A stretch of DNA of 64,000 nt from Sipunculus nudus (GCA_026874595.1 CM049311.1:56119953-56183952), one strand, 5' to 3'; positions 48,584 to 60,900 are shown, counted from the stretch's first letter. Notes: generated by a model from the letters alone, not told the origin. Numbers and translations are program-made.

Positions 48584-50306
48584 AAATCAATATTAATATT
48601 TTTTTTTCATAGGCAATTGTGTTATAATATTATATAATGAGATTTGGAATACGTTTGCTTGACCTGATAACAGAAGTTGCGGCTAATGAATAAGGTGGGA
48701 TATGTAGGGCCGTGAGCCACATACAGCCTAGGGCTTCTTTTCAGCGCAGAGCCCTTTACAGTTCCATAAAGGAGCACAGGGCGGAGAGGATTTCCCTATC
48801 CAGCTCCTTTGTCTGTTTGTCTATTATTGTGTGGTCTGTTAGTCTGTCTGTGTCTGTATCCCCTCCCCCCCCCCCCTCTCTCTCCCCCCCCCCCCCCGAA
48901 TATATGAGTACATAAAATATCCACCCCTGGCAAAGTTTCTTCCTGTCTGATTTTAGATTATGAGTTGGTATATAATCTTCACAATTGTGTTTCATCCTTG
49001 ATAGAAAATATTCATCAAGAAAGTACCTTGTAGGACCCCTGTTTAACATTATGACAAATATTTGCAGGACATGACAAAAAGTACTTAAACTAATTAAAAA
49101 GGGAGGCGCTGAAAAAATGGAGGGTCTTATCTAATGTAACGATGTCAAGGTAACTATGATCTCATGACAGACAGTGATTTTAAATTGGTAAAATAAACAG
49201 TCTTAACAATAATAACAGACACTGATTAGGCATTTACACCATAAACAGTCTTAACAATAATTTTCGGCTGAAAGCTTTATACAAATTGGGTCATTCATTT
49301 TCGTCACTTCATAAATACCAGCAAGTCATGTAAATTAAATTGTACGATTGAACATGTCATTCTGCCAAATGGTTATGCTTACCAAATTGTTCCTGAGTGT
49401 AGTATAATGGGCTGGTACATCATAATTAACCCCAAAAAACGATCGTTGACCCAAAGTAAGTGCTTTATAAGTATAATTATATTAATTATAAAAAAAAACT
49501 TCATGTTTTAATGTTTCAGTGTGAAATGCTTTAATTTGTCATCATTTACATCCTTGATGTTCTATGTCTGTATGTCAGTAATCCTGAATTCTGATAAAAC
49601 AAAAACAAAAACAAAAACAATACTACCATTAACTACGGTATTAAAGTCAACTTAGTTTTTAGTAGCACAAATAACATTGTCTTGACACCATGTCGTTTCA
49701 TTTTCTGAGAAAAAAAACGCGAGAATAACGACCAGGATCGTTAAATCGGACAAGCATGGCCTGACTGATTAACGATCATGATCTGTCAACCGGACAAGCG
49801 TAAGATTAAAAACACTGAGTTCAGAGAGACGACGCTATCAAATGATCAGGAAGTAAAAACTTCTATTAATTTGGTTTATTCCAAGGACCATTAGACGAGC
49901 GCCAGGGAACACTGTCAGAAGAGCTAGAAATATTGAATCAGTCTAACCATAATTGCCAGCTAGAGTGGAACATCTAGTATTATATTAACGGCGTGCCGGT
50001 AATGGGCGAAGCTGTAAGAGGTACGTGTCCCTGACTATTGGACTCTAAGTCAGCTCTGATAGAAAGATACACCTCTCACATGTTCTTTTTCGAACTGGTT
50101 TTTCTACTCGTTGTGTAACACACAGAGATGTACAGTATACTACATGCAATAGTGTAATGGCCATGTCACGTCGTGGATGCCGTAATGGACTCCTCCAGGA
50201 CTGTGAGAGACTGTTGATTCATACATTTGTTTTTTTAAACATGTATTACCGCAACAAAAAAAAGTCATTGTGTCGAACGCTGGATTGGAGAAGAGAGCTG
50301 TGTGTC

Positions 50307-50332
50307 CAGGGCCGTAGCCTGACCCAAATCGC

Positions 50333-50364
<32 letters not shown>

Positions 50365-50583
50365 AGCGGATGCGAGGAGGCAAACTCCCCGAGGGAGGAG
50401 GGTGGGGGAGCGGCTTTCTCTCTTTCACCGTGGAAATTTTTGAAAAATCTATATATATACTACTGCATTCTGGTGCATTTTGTTGTCATTTATTGTGAAT
50501 ACTTAAATTATAAAATTTTGCAAGATTTTTTTTGCACCTCACTTTTTCAGCCCCCCCCCCCCCCCCGGAGACTATGGCCCTAG
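50307..50583. mobile_element. Small MITE with poly-G and poly-C near its ends
   Basis: The left end CAGGGCCGTAGCCTGACCC and the right end GGAGACTATGGCCCTA are imperfect inverted repeats. Just inside them stand 27 consecutive G (50,333-50,359) and 16 consecutive C (50,551-50,566), so the G/C runs are part of the inverted repeat. CAGGG(G)C-type ends suggest a hAT-related MITE. The frames over it contain poly-glycine or poly-proline and are not genes. Confidence 0.6.
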
Positions 50584-50897
50584 TGTCACCAAAAAGGTAG
50601 CACATACTGAACCTGTCTAACCTTGGATACATAGAACTTATCTGTGGTCCCTCAGTTTCGAATTTTATCTGGGGTTTTACATGTATCCTTTGATTAAATT
50701 AATTAATGAGGTCCTAACAAGTAAGCAGGTAACAAAGATCATAATCTGTTGACCATGTGATGGGAATGTTATCATTAGCAAGGTTAGGTAAAATATAAAC
50801 ATATTTATTTTACATGGATTATACAAATAGCTATTATAACTAATCAAGGCACTCTCCATGGCTCCGATGATAACGTTCTGTAGTCTGTATTGGTAAA

Positions 50898-51033
50898 GGA
50901 AACCGGATAACCCGGAGAAAACCTACTGCCGAGGTCGGGCAACAGCAATCCACTCTCATAGCCACAACGTGGATCGAACCCGGGTCGCTAATGAAGAGAG
51001 CCGCGCGTTTTGCCACTCGACTGTCCAGGCCCC
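50898..51033 (-). mobile_element. tRNA-derived SINE, family 2, well preserved head
   Basis: On the minus strand it starts GGGGCCTGGACAGTCGAGTG, with the A-box part GGACAGTCGAGTGGCA and a perfect B box GGGTTCGATCC (within 50,971-50,984). GAGAGTGGATTGCTGTTGCC and GGTTTTCTCCGGGTTATCCG follow. The order matches 28,572-28,691. The body stops soon after the CCGGTTTCC block, so the 3' part is missing or unrecognised. Confidence 0.75.
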
Positions 51034-51557
51034 GTTACAGGGGTCCTCAAGAGGAAGCCCGGTAATTATACGTACTATGCTTTGAAACCTGTAATGAACA
51101 CTAGATCCAGCCATCTCTTATAAATGGAATTGGTTACAGCATGACAGTTAGTTCATGACAGCTCGTCTGACTATACTGATCATGTACCCAAGAAAAAATG
51201 AGTATTTTTATCAGATTTACTGGAAATCCTGTCGATTCCAATTTATACCGGATAAAGGGTATTCTTGATTCAGCCTTGTCCCTTTATTACCCGTTTAACA
51301 TCCATATATAATCTTAAAATTTATATGAGAGTATTGGTTGTGTGACCATATGGTTTTGTTAGAACGCAGCGCAATGAGGAAAATGTAACGGAATCATATT
51401 TTCATGACTATCTGGGTCACGACATTCGAAGTTTTTTTTTCGAGTAATTCCCAAACAAAAGGCTTAAAAACGTTATTTTACTAGAACTTTCCAACCATAT
51501 GCGTATGAATCATCGAAGCATTTCAATTTAACTTGTTCGATCTTTCCTTTGGCGATG

Positions 51558-51790
51558 TTAATTTTCATGCCGTATTAAAGCGGAAAAACGCAATGGCATG
51601 GAAATGCTCGTGCCCATTAAGTTAATATTAGAATCAGTGAGTTTATAGGAGTGAATGTCTTCCAAAGACTCAATTGTTACGACAGCGGCCCACGGCATGA
51701 CTGGTGTTTGACTGTCAATAGCATTTTCTGAGCCGAGCGCGGCCTTAATGGCGGAGGGTACCAGTCTATTACCGTTCCAGTGAAGTCGCT
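51558..51790 (-). other. Unassigned minus-strand open frame
   Basis: The frame reads RERLHWNGNRLVPSAIKAAL, then MPWAAVVTIESLEDIHSYK, and ends at a stop at 51,558. It has a coding-like composition but no ATG at its start. A CGCCCAG acceptor-like site at about 51,797 has a poor pyrimidine tract. No family is recognised. Confidence 0.2.
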
Positions 51791-53288
51791 CCCTGGGCGT
51801 TTCCGAAATGCCAGATCCATTATTCGACAATATTCATCACTGGCTTTGTCAATACGACAATGGCTTTTGTCATTATTTTTAGTCTGAGAGTCAAATACAG
51901 AGGGCGCTCCTCAGCAAAAGTGAATATTTTTTAGGTAAAGGTTTATAGTACCGTATGTTCTCGCAGGAGAGGTGATGATTTTTTATATGTACATGTATAC
52001 CAAACATTTATTCAGAAAATACAGACATATATGCACAAAACATTATGAAGTCAATACAAGTATCTTGGAGGAGAACAGTAAGATATATGTCTGACAAAGT
52101 GCAACATTGATATAAACATATAGCATTACAGTAAGCACAGCAGGGGGGGGGGGGGACTGAAGACTTAGTAATACCTCATATGTGTTTTGCCTTATTCACT
52201 TATTTTAATTAAGTAATTATCACTGTTTATAAAGAGTCGCACAAGTATCGAACTTACAACAAAACATGTACGTTAAAGGTAATAGTTAATTCATTTATAT
52301 ATCGTAACAGATTTAATATAAATGTTTAAATATTTATACAAATATATTTTAGATAATTATTTCTGTGGACTGAAAAATGACTAGTTGCATTGTGTGTGTT
52401 GTTGAAACCACATTGGGAAAAATTGGAATATAGTCCATTAAAACTGCAACGTTTGTAAAGTTGCCCTCGAATAATTACACTGACTCAGACTCGAGAATTC
52501 GACAGTGATAATAATCAAATTAATGCCTTGATCGGAGTATGAATTAACATGGAGTCGGAGTGACCGCCGGAGTTCGTGTGTATGTTACCAGGTCGATACA
52601 CGTTCAGGCTGTACAGCGGTCGTGTGTGTACATACAGTGAAGGAGTTCTGGGTCCGGTGACACATGGAGCTTAAAATAATAATCAACCTCCTCAGTAGAT
52701 CTAAACACTGCATTATCCTCCGCTAGGGACACCTGTCATAGTCTTACGCGGGGTGTCCTTCATGCACAATGTGACTTCCAGCCCGATACTGTAAAATGCT
52801 TCATGCATCCCAAGCGGAAAATCAAAGTTTTCCTTTATGACCACTGTGAAAGATAAAAGACCTACCGTAAATGCCGTAAAAGCCCAATAACTGCTGACTT
52901 AAAACTATGACGTCATTTTAACACCTGTGAAGAATAACTCGCCTGAAGCAACGCCTTAGAGGTTTTACAACGACATCGAAGGGGTGATAATTACATGTTC
53001 ACATTTATCTGAGAAGAACCCCCGGTTTTAATTGCATTACACGTTATATGATGTATCTTCAACGTACATATTGGAAGTGTTTATTCCCCGCAAGTGCACG
53101 CAAATCTTGTTACTGGAGAGTAAGAGCGATTCAGTTAAGATATAATTGTATATATTTGGAAGCCAGTTTTCTTCAAGAAAACTTGTTTTCTGTCCAAGAG
53201 ACGGGAGTGAGTGAGGACGCGGAGTGACGTCGAGTCACTATGTGAAGCCGGGATGTACGCTTATTCTGTCGTATTGATTGCTGACGCT

Positions 53289-53417
53289 ATGGATCCCGCT
53301 AGTGGTAGCTGGGCGGCCAGGTTGCGGCTGATTCTCTCTCTCCTTATAGCCAGGCTTATTTGTAGCGGGACTTCGTCATACGCGCATCCAGCAATTATGG
53401 GAACAGGTTGCTTTTAG
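53289..53417 (+). other. Short ORF with signal-peptide-like start in a GC-richer block
   Basis: An ATG with G at +4 opens 42 codons: MDPASGSWAARLRLILSLLI, then ARLICSGTSSYAHPAIMGTG and a stop at 53,415-53,417. The arginine-flanked leucine run resembles a secretion signal. A donor-like GAG|GTAGGT stands further on (53,650/53,651). The block may therefore be a 5' exon with an upstream ORF, or a coding exon that splices out earlier at a weak site. The gene is not identified. Confidence 0.25.
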
Positions 53418-55618
53418 GCGGAGCCGTCTGACAGCCGGCCAGGCCCTTTAAGGAACCCATCCGCAGTGGATATAACCTTCCAGGCGACCTTGTGCCTTTG
53501 GAATTACTCCTCCCAGGACCCTGGATAAAAGACCATCATAAGGTCTGTGTGATATATAGAGAGATACTGACTGGGGATACTCCTCCGGAATTGTAGAGGA
53601 GCGACATAAGCCGCAGGTCGTTATTCCGACGTCGATACAAAACATATTGAGGTAGGTACACAGCGCACGGAAAACCCGTGTTTGTAACAGAATTAATCTC
53701 TGACAGGGCCAGGACTAATTCTAGTGCTCCTACAGATTGAAAAAAAAATAGCTTGCTCTCGCCTTGGTGTGTGTTTTCATATTTGTATCCGCGTAAACAG
53801 CCCAGACCTGATTGACAACACGATAAAGGGGAAGATAGGTGTAATTATATCGATCGTCGCTTTTACGGCAATTACTTTCAAACGAGGGAATGGACGGCCT
53901 TTAACGAAATTACATTATATTTGATTCATATTCTCAATTTTAGAATTACCTATACAGCTTTGATATATAAATATTATGTGACAACAAAAACCTTCATTAA
54001 TGCATCTGCAAGGCCATTCATTGTAAAATAGCCAATGGTATTAATGAGCTAACATTTATAAACAAATTCTTAGTTTAGATAGTGGTGTACGGTGGATTTT
54101 AAAAGAGTGTCGCGGTTGGCTACAAAACATTTGGGTATACCCACGCATATATTTGTTTCATATTTTTTGTTTGGTTGTTTACAGTGTTTTATGTATTTAA
54201 TTTATACTTGTGTATAGTATATGTAGTATTTTAAACCTGATGATGAAATACATCAGAGTATGATAGACATTATATTGTCACCAACCTCTCATTCTGGGAA
54301 TAACTGCATACAGTAAGTAAAACTACAAAATTACTTGACGCAAAACAAAATTAGTAATGATGTCTTCCCGTATAGTTGTTCTGCTGTCCTTGTACCGTAA
54401 TAAAAAAAACACATGGAAATACATGTAAATTTGGGTTACATATTTTTGTATAGATATAGTGCATATATATTTTTGAGAGACATCGAATGCACGCTTATGT
54501 ACAATTTAACACCATTTTCATGTGAATAAGTTTTAATGTGTGACTTTAAATAAGGTCACCTGAAAATGTCAGATTATGTTGCTCAAGTTATAGGTAATAG
54601 TTAATAGGTAGAGTAATGGATGTTGTGTATAGGTCATTGGTTATATATTATTTACATACAACATATATGACTGTTATATGCATCATATTTGTGTGGTAAC
54701 ACATTAACAAAGTTAATAAGGTTAAGGGCTGTATTAACTTGTACGGCCCTGTCCGTTCAAATAAATACTCACGGATTCTCATTTTATTTGGAATAAATAT
54801 GTTTTGATAGTCTCTTTACTTTCAGACGGACATGAACAAAAGTTGGGGAATAACTATAGGAACTAGTGAAAATAAAGGTTATATTTACATAATGCATTCC
54901 CCAGACGTGTTAGAAATTAGTTTATGAAAATAAATTATCCCTGGTTCGAATTTCCCCCCAACTGAATGATTCTTTTGTTTTTGGAATCCACAGTGAGCTT
55001 GGTTCATCCTAAAGCGAGACTTTTTTTCTGTAAATATATTAATTTATACATGTAAAAACATTATATATACGATAAGTGAATTCCCTTTTACCTGTAGGTG
55101 TAAAAAATAATAAGTTTATGCATGAAAGGAGCCTCAAAACTAAAAACATATAAAAATTAGGTTGCAGTGAGAAGTCTTCCTTCAAACACGTGGGCGGTAC
55201 GGATGACAAAAATTTCCCAAGGTATTATTTTCAATTTACATTTAGTGACAAAAATTGTTTAAATTTTGTTATTATTAGAGCGCTGCAGATATTTCCCATA
55301 TATCGATATTTGGATGTTCGCTTTATTAAGTGTACTTTCTTTATTTTTTAACAATGTTTGTTTGTGCAGTGTTTGGCATTTTAATTCTAGTAAAGACCAC
55401 ATGGATTTCAGGAATGTCTTTTTTTTGCACCTGATATTGCACTTGTTTTAAGCGACATTCATTGTTGCACGTTACTCTAAATTGAGCCAATGATAACAGA
55501 AGAAATAGATTATCCGAACACAATATCCGATGAATTCCGACTGTAACTGTACTGATATTGGTTTAACAATCAAAGGGTAAACAATTTAGATAGACCTGGC
55601 GGTCAGTCAGCGGATGCT

Positions 55619-55756
55619 ATGAATATGGCGGCTAAGGACGGTTTGTATACAGGGAAAAATGCTTTCTTTGCAACATTTATGACCCGCGCAGGTGATGGCG
55701 GAAGCCGGGAACGTGTTGCCTTGGTAATTGATGAACGAGATCGGTTCGAAAACTGA
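55619..55756 (+). other. Short coding-like ORF, 45 codons
   Basis: Two in-frame ATGs (55,619 and 55,625, the second in AATATGGCGG context) open a frame reading MNMAAKDGLYTGKNAFFATF, then RERVALVIDERDRFEN and TGA. The FMTRA...RERVALV pattern is reminiscent of the start of acyl-CoA synthetase-type AMP-binding proteins (a 'DRxALV' motif), but this is far too short to assign. No good splice donor was found before the stop. Confidence 0.2.
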
Positions 55757-56314
55757 GTGGAAGGGTCGGGGGACCCGGGCCACATAACTACCAAGGGACC
55801 ACCTTTATACCGTCAAAATAATGATCGCTTTACGCAAGCCATGAGTTTTGGCACTTTTTTATCAGGCACAAAGTAAATCTATGCGACTATTCATCTCGTA
55901 CATAGACAAAGATATATTGCATTGATTTTTTTCAACACATAGGAATTAGACCTTAACAGTTGTCGGCACTAAATACCTTTTCGAATAGTCTACGAGCCTG
56001 TGCGATCTGCGAAGATAAAAAAATGCATCTATTGCGTTTGATCACGATTTAATCAGGACGCTACTTGTCAGATTTTGCCGGCAATATTTTACCAAACCCT
56101 GTGGTTCCCATAATGTGGCAGTGCCGGTCGTTTCTCGTTGAGAACGGTGCTTTACTCGGTGTGCTGATGTTGTGAGCCGCGGGCTCCGTTGAATGGGCCG
56201 GTATTTGCATGGTGCTTCATGATCATTCAGTTTATCAATGCTCTGCTGTCAGTCGGTCGTTCTCCGTCCGTATTGACACCCGCTGGCTGAACCCCTCATC
56301 TCCCAAGTCACGTA

Positions 56315-56472
56315 ATGGCTGAACCAACTGCCGCATTCATGTCACCACCCAGCAGCAGTAAATCAACCGAACGTGTCCCGCAGATGGTTTCGGTGGACTC
56401 TGATAGAAATGACCTACCTTCTGCGTTCCTTCAATGTCTGAAAAAATATAGATCTAGGAAGAAAACCACGTG
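56315..56472 (+). other. Short coding-like ORF, 52 codons, possible gene start
   Basis: TAATGGCTG opens MAEPTAAFMSPPSSSKSTER, then DLPSAFLQCLKKYRSRKKTT and a TGA at 56,470-56,472. Composition is clearly protein-like and GC content is higher than around. A second coding-like frame follows shifted by one base, so this may be the first part of a gene broken by a frameshift. No family is recognised. Confidence 0.3.
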
Positions 56473-56492
56473 ACCTTGGTGGACTTTGTCAT

Positions 56493-56961
56493 GGATCAAG
56501 CACTGGAAGCTTCATCAATGACTAGCTTCCATTCCAACCGAAAACTTGGAAACATTAAGCACATGACGGATGTGTGGAGGTAACGGTTGGGAACGTCAAG
56601 GCTGTGTTCTATGATGAAATGAATAACCAGGTGTCTATTAGCAATAAAAAAAATCGTTCCTGGTCTCACAGATATAATATCTTACGGCCTGTTGATATAG
56701 CTGGTTTTCCCAAGCTCAGATTTGGCGATGTTACCATGTTATGTCAGATTAGGTTCTTTGTTTAAATCCTGTTGGCAGCCCAGCCTTCTACTTCATCAAT
56801 CCAGCTTCCTGCAGCAGCACTCTGTATTTTAGCTGTGTCGCTGGCACGTCACACGCTCATCTACCATATACTCGGCTGGGCGAGCCGTGACGCCCTTGAC
56901 GTTAATGTCTATCACCGGATATTAACCTTGCACCGGAAGTCAGTGGCTATGAAGCCAGATT
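56493..56961 (+). CDS. Candidate two-exon gene model, unassigned product
   Basis: The frame of MDQALEASSMTSFHSNRKLG (ATG at 56,493, context GTCATGG) reaches a donor AG|GTAACG at 56,579/56,580. An acceptor (TTTAAATCCTGTTGGCAG) ends at 56,777. Joining them keeps the frame (phase 2) and continues SQPSTSSIQLPAAALCILAV to a stop at 56,959-56,961, about 90 codons. The 198-base intron is plausible. No domain is recognised, and the match of frames has a one-in-three chance of being accidental. Confidence 0.25.
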
Positions 56962-57904
56962 GATGTCCCGTCATGCATTTCGTTCAGATCGAGACAATAC
57001 TCTTGAAAATCCATGCTGTTTGAAAATATATAAACCACGCTTGAGCTTGGGATAAAAACAGGAACTATGTTTAATCATTTAGCAATGTTTGTAATAATAC
57101 CATCCTGTTAAAGGTCTTCACCTTTCTCCTCAGGGATTTCTTTGTTTCTTGTATGAAATTAAGACAATGCCTAAGATAAAAAAAATATTATATCAACTTT
57201 AACAACTTTTCCATTGATGGTATCTTACATTAAAAAGAGGCAAATAAACGGCAATAGGTAGACCAGAATAAAAGACATGATACATGTTTTTAACTTGCAC
57301 ATTGAATGTCTTGGACATGCAGTTTTTGCCGTAATTACGGTAGACACACTTAAGTACACAACAACAGGTCGTACAGATCAGGACATTTTTATTTTACGGT
57401 AGGATAATTTTAAAATTTCAGTCAATACAATATTTTCGTCACAGGACATGCTGAATGAAAGTCAATTGTCTCTATGAGGTGGTGAAAACAAATCAATGAT
57501 CAAAAGTCCGTGATGGAAAATAAAGCTAAATCAAACATCAGTTTGAAATGATAATTACGAAGTGTGCGAGTGAGTATTGCGGTCTATGTGGAGTACGATA
57601 AGTTGTGTTTGAGTAGATCAGAGGGGTCATTCCGGGGGATAGGTTCCCCACTCACGACCTCCTCGGGATCGTAACGATCATCTTCCTGATCTATGGCTGT
57701 ATTTACTCACACAATCGACCCAGAACACTGTAAGAAAAACCCAGTAAATACCCTCTTATAGATCCCCACTCCCTACCCAATGTTTCGTAACTACTTATTT
57801 ACACTTGTTTCACGAGAATTATAGTCAGCACCATTTCTGAACTGAGTCCCATGATGAATGACTCCCACCCATGACTACATACACTGACTAAGAGAGTAAT
57901 CAGA

Positions 57905-57975
57905 GTGATAATTTATTATTTATATAGCCCTCATTATATGTATTGAATCATGTCACAAGCGCTTTACAACATGAC
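57905..57975 (+). repeat. ATTTATATAGC...AAGCGCTTTACA repeat motif
   Basis: TTATTATTTATATAGCCCTC followed by CACAAGCGCTTTACAACATG is a pattern common at the 3' ends of dispersed animal repeats. Here it lies downstream (minus-strand sense) of the LINE fragment and may be part of its 3' end. Confidence 0.4.
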
Positions 57976-57980
57976 AAACA

Positions 57981-58171
57981 CATCATCAATTGTCCTATAT
58001 TTCACATTAAATACTAAATAGATATATACTTTACGTACAAATAAAAACATACTATCAGTAGTCCTGTAATTTCACATAAAATACTTAATAGGTATATATT
58101 TTACATACATAAAAAACATCAGTATTCCTATAATTATTACACATAAAATACTAAATAGGTATATCTTTTAA
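57981..58171 (+). repeat. Three tandem units of about 67 bp
   Basis: Units start at 57,981, 58,048 and 58,117, each with a CATCA...GT(C/A)CT(A/G)TA head, a TTTCACATAAAATACTAAATAGG-like middle and a TATATTTTACATAC-like tail. The third is shorter. They lie between the LINE coding remnant and the motif at 57,905. Confidence 0.75.
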
Positions 58172-58272
58172 GAATAATAATACTAGTTATTATTAAAAGA
58201 AACCACACAGTGTTGTGTATAACATTTAAAACCTATACTCAAGATAGTAAGACCTACAAAATGAAAATGTTT

Positions 58273-58505
58273 TCAATCTACCTTAAAAATATCAATAGTT
58301 GCACTATTTTTTACAAATACTGGGATATTATTCCAGAGTTTTGGCCCTGCATATCGAAATGATGATTTTTTCACTTGCTCTAAGTTAGCCTTCAGTACTG
58401 GCAGCTTTTTATTATTCTGTGATCTGAGTGACCAATCATATATATTGGCCACCTTTCTTTTTAACACATTTACACTAATTACTAGTGGTCGAAACTGGTT
58501 GTAAA
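58273..58505 (-). pseudogene. 3' end of a non-LTR retrotransposon ORF (LINE)
   Basis: The minus-strand translation contains LYNQFRPLV, then YDWSLRSQNNKKLPVLKANL, then FRYAGPKLWNNIPVFVKNSA and TIDIFKVD before a stop. The '(T)RSQ..LPV......KSSFRYAGPKLWNNIP......FK' arrangement is the conserved C-terminal end of ORF2 in CR1/L2/Jockey-type LINEs. The fragment is 5'-truncated: no reverse-transcriptase core is found at higher coordinates. It has no long poly-A. Confidence 0.7.
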
Positions 58506-58932
58506 GTCAGGTTTGATGATTTAAAGAAAGCAAACGAACGATGATCTATAAGGAATCGATTGTTTTTTTTAATTTCTGTTTTACCGTGAATTAGCTTTAT
58601 AAAATGATACCTAAAAAATAGAGTTCAGTCTGACGTGTACATCATGCTAGAAGGTCACGGTCATGGCCAAATTTTTCACACTGCATAGGGTTCAGTTTCA
58701 AAGCTGTTCGCTAGTTTGTGTCTCTTCTTTCTTACTTCTCTAACTTGATCAGAAATAATTTTTTTCGCAAATGACTTCTTTGCACGTATGCATATATAAT
58801 CGTTTGTGATCGATTATACAAAATACACCAATTTAATCGAATATGAAAGGAAACGACCAATTATCGATAAATAGACACACCACTGCTATTAAAAAATCAT
58901 GAGGCGGCCTCTGGACTCTTTTTCCCATCTCT

Positions 58933-58934
<2 letters not shown>

Positions 58935-59003
<69 letters not shown>
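58935..59003 (+). repeat. (AT)n microsatellite beside a MITE
   Basis: Over 30 AT units run directly into the TA target of the MITE at 59,004. Confidence 0.95.
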
Positions 59004-59006
<3 letters not shown>

Positions 59007-59534
59007 TCACGCCCGCTTATTGACATATTAGTGGTGCATGCATAAATTATAATAATAACCGGGATGTGATATTATCCGGGCTTCATCATCAATGTCCTTT
59101 AGAGTTATAGAAGCGTTATGTCTCAAATGATATTAAATAATTCGTCAATAAACAGGAAACAAAAACGTTTATGATAATTTTTTATTGCACAACGGCATAT
59201 CAAAGTACGCGTGGTGACGGAGAGTGACTCGCATATATCACTGCACTTGCCTGCCGTACACAGTTTGGAGATGCGATCGTTTGATACGCCTGACCGATTA
59301 CAGGCTCTTTGCCTCGTTGATCGCCGTGTCGGCGTTTGATGTGATATCAACTGCGAACTGGTATCACTGTCAATGGTTCCAAGCATGACAATACACGGGA
59401 TTATGTCAATATTCCATGATATTAAACGGTCAGATTTACCATTGTTGATATAGGAAATGGTTTGGGTTTTCAGATTTATGTGACAATAAACGGGATTTTC
59501 TATTAACCGATATGACACAAAGTGGGCTTGACTG
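59004..59534. mobile_element. MITE with CAGTC ends and TA target duplication
   Basis: The ends CAGTCACGCCCGCTTATTG (from 59,004) and, complemented, CAGTCAAGCCCACTTTGTG (ending 59,534) form inverted repeats, each flanked by TA (59,002-59,003 and 59,535-59,536). The length of 531 bases and the TA duplication point to the Tc1/mariner/pogo superfamily. A 138-codon minus-strand frame (59,123-59,539) covers most of it, but no transposase motif is visible in it. It inserted at the edge of an (AT)n run. Confidence 0.75.
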
Positions 59535-60900
59535 TACAAATATTGTATGTTTACCCAGACAATCCAGGTACACAGAACTTATCCTCTAAGTTTTGGGTTT
59601 TATATTTTACCCGAATGACGTTTGTGGATGTATTTCGCTAAGACGAAATGGAAACCATTCTAATGCCATTATTGGTGCTCGGAGGGTGAGTACACTACAG
59701 AAGATATAAACCTATATAAATGATACAGATTTTGATCTTACAGCAGGCAATAGGACACTAAATGGTCCCCGGGAGTCAGGTTTCTAGAGTTGTAGCCTTC
59801 ATATGTCCGTTCTGCTATAAGTCATTATGAAGTTTGGTTAATTCGTGGGATGCGAAAAATATTCTGGTACCTTCTACAGCACTTATAACAAAAACTACCC
59901 CTTATGGAGCTTTTAGGCTGTAATCACTGAAACCATATGTCATCTACGCTATGATTTGAATGAAAATCCCCCGCTGCAAGGTCTCCTACAATTCCGGCTC
60001 CGGTGAATTTATTGGTCTTTAATTCCTTTTGCTGCCCTCAGAATCTAAATGACCTTCCGAATAACAAAGTTTATCAGTATACCTAACATTATTTTTCTTT
60101 AATGCCCTGCAAAGCGACGTCATACTACTCGCACATTCCTTATGATGTAGGGTATAAATATTTGCTTTATTAGCTGGATCACTGTGGCCCAAATGGGTTC
60201 CAGCGGGAGTGTCTTCATTTTATAACCATAACCCCCATTCTCAAGTGCCTCAATATATCTATGAAAGCATTTAATAAATTACTTTAACTAACGGCTAACT
60301 CAAGTATTTTTTAGGTCACTGCATATCTTATGTGTTTCACAACAATAAATAAAATATGAGGATTTATTTCTAGAATCATGGAAAAAACATTTAAGAAAAC
60401 TGCCCGTATCTCGGATGATATCTTTATCACATGTGGGACTAGTCAAGTGTTTGAAATGGTTGCTTGCAGACATTAAAGCACACAATGTAAATCGAACATT
60501 GTAAGGTAACGACCAACTGACTTATTCTGATATGTGTTATTTTTGTTATTTGCTGTAACAATCATATCAGCTCAGAATAATCCTGATCAGATTATGAACA
60601 TAAGTGGAAAACTGTAGTGATATCATTAAAGGTTCTCATCGTTTCTCTCCATGTTAGTTGGTGACATAAATATACATCATAAGATGGCAGACCTCGGGGG
60701 GGGGGGTAGAACGTTCGCTTAAAGTAATACTGATATCAGCAGTATGCACTTATATTTAGATATTCATAGACTCCTTTATGCACAAAAAACGATTAACATT
60801 ATATTAAAACATAAAAGATCTTCAGTTTTCCTCGAATATGGAAAAAAATACTCTGGTATGTTGAAGTCTCTGACCCTATTTGACGTGACGGCCTTTCCAC

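Noticed and set aside
50157-50583. Frames with poly-glycine and poly-proline
   Set aside because: They translate the G and C runs of a MITE.
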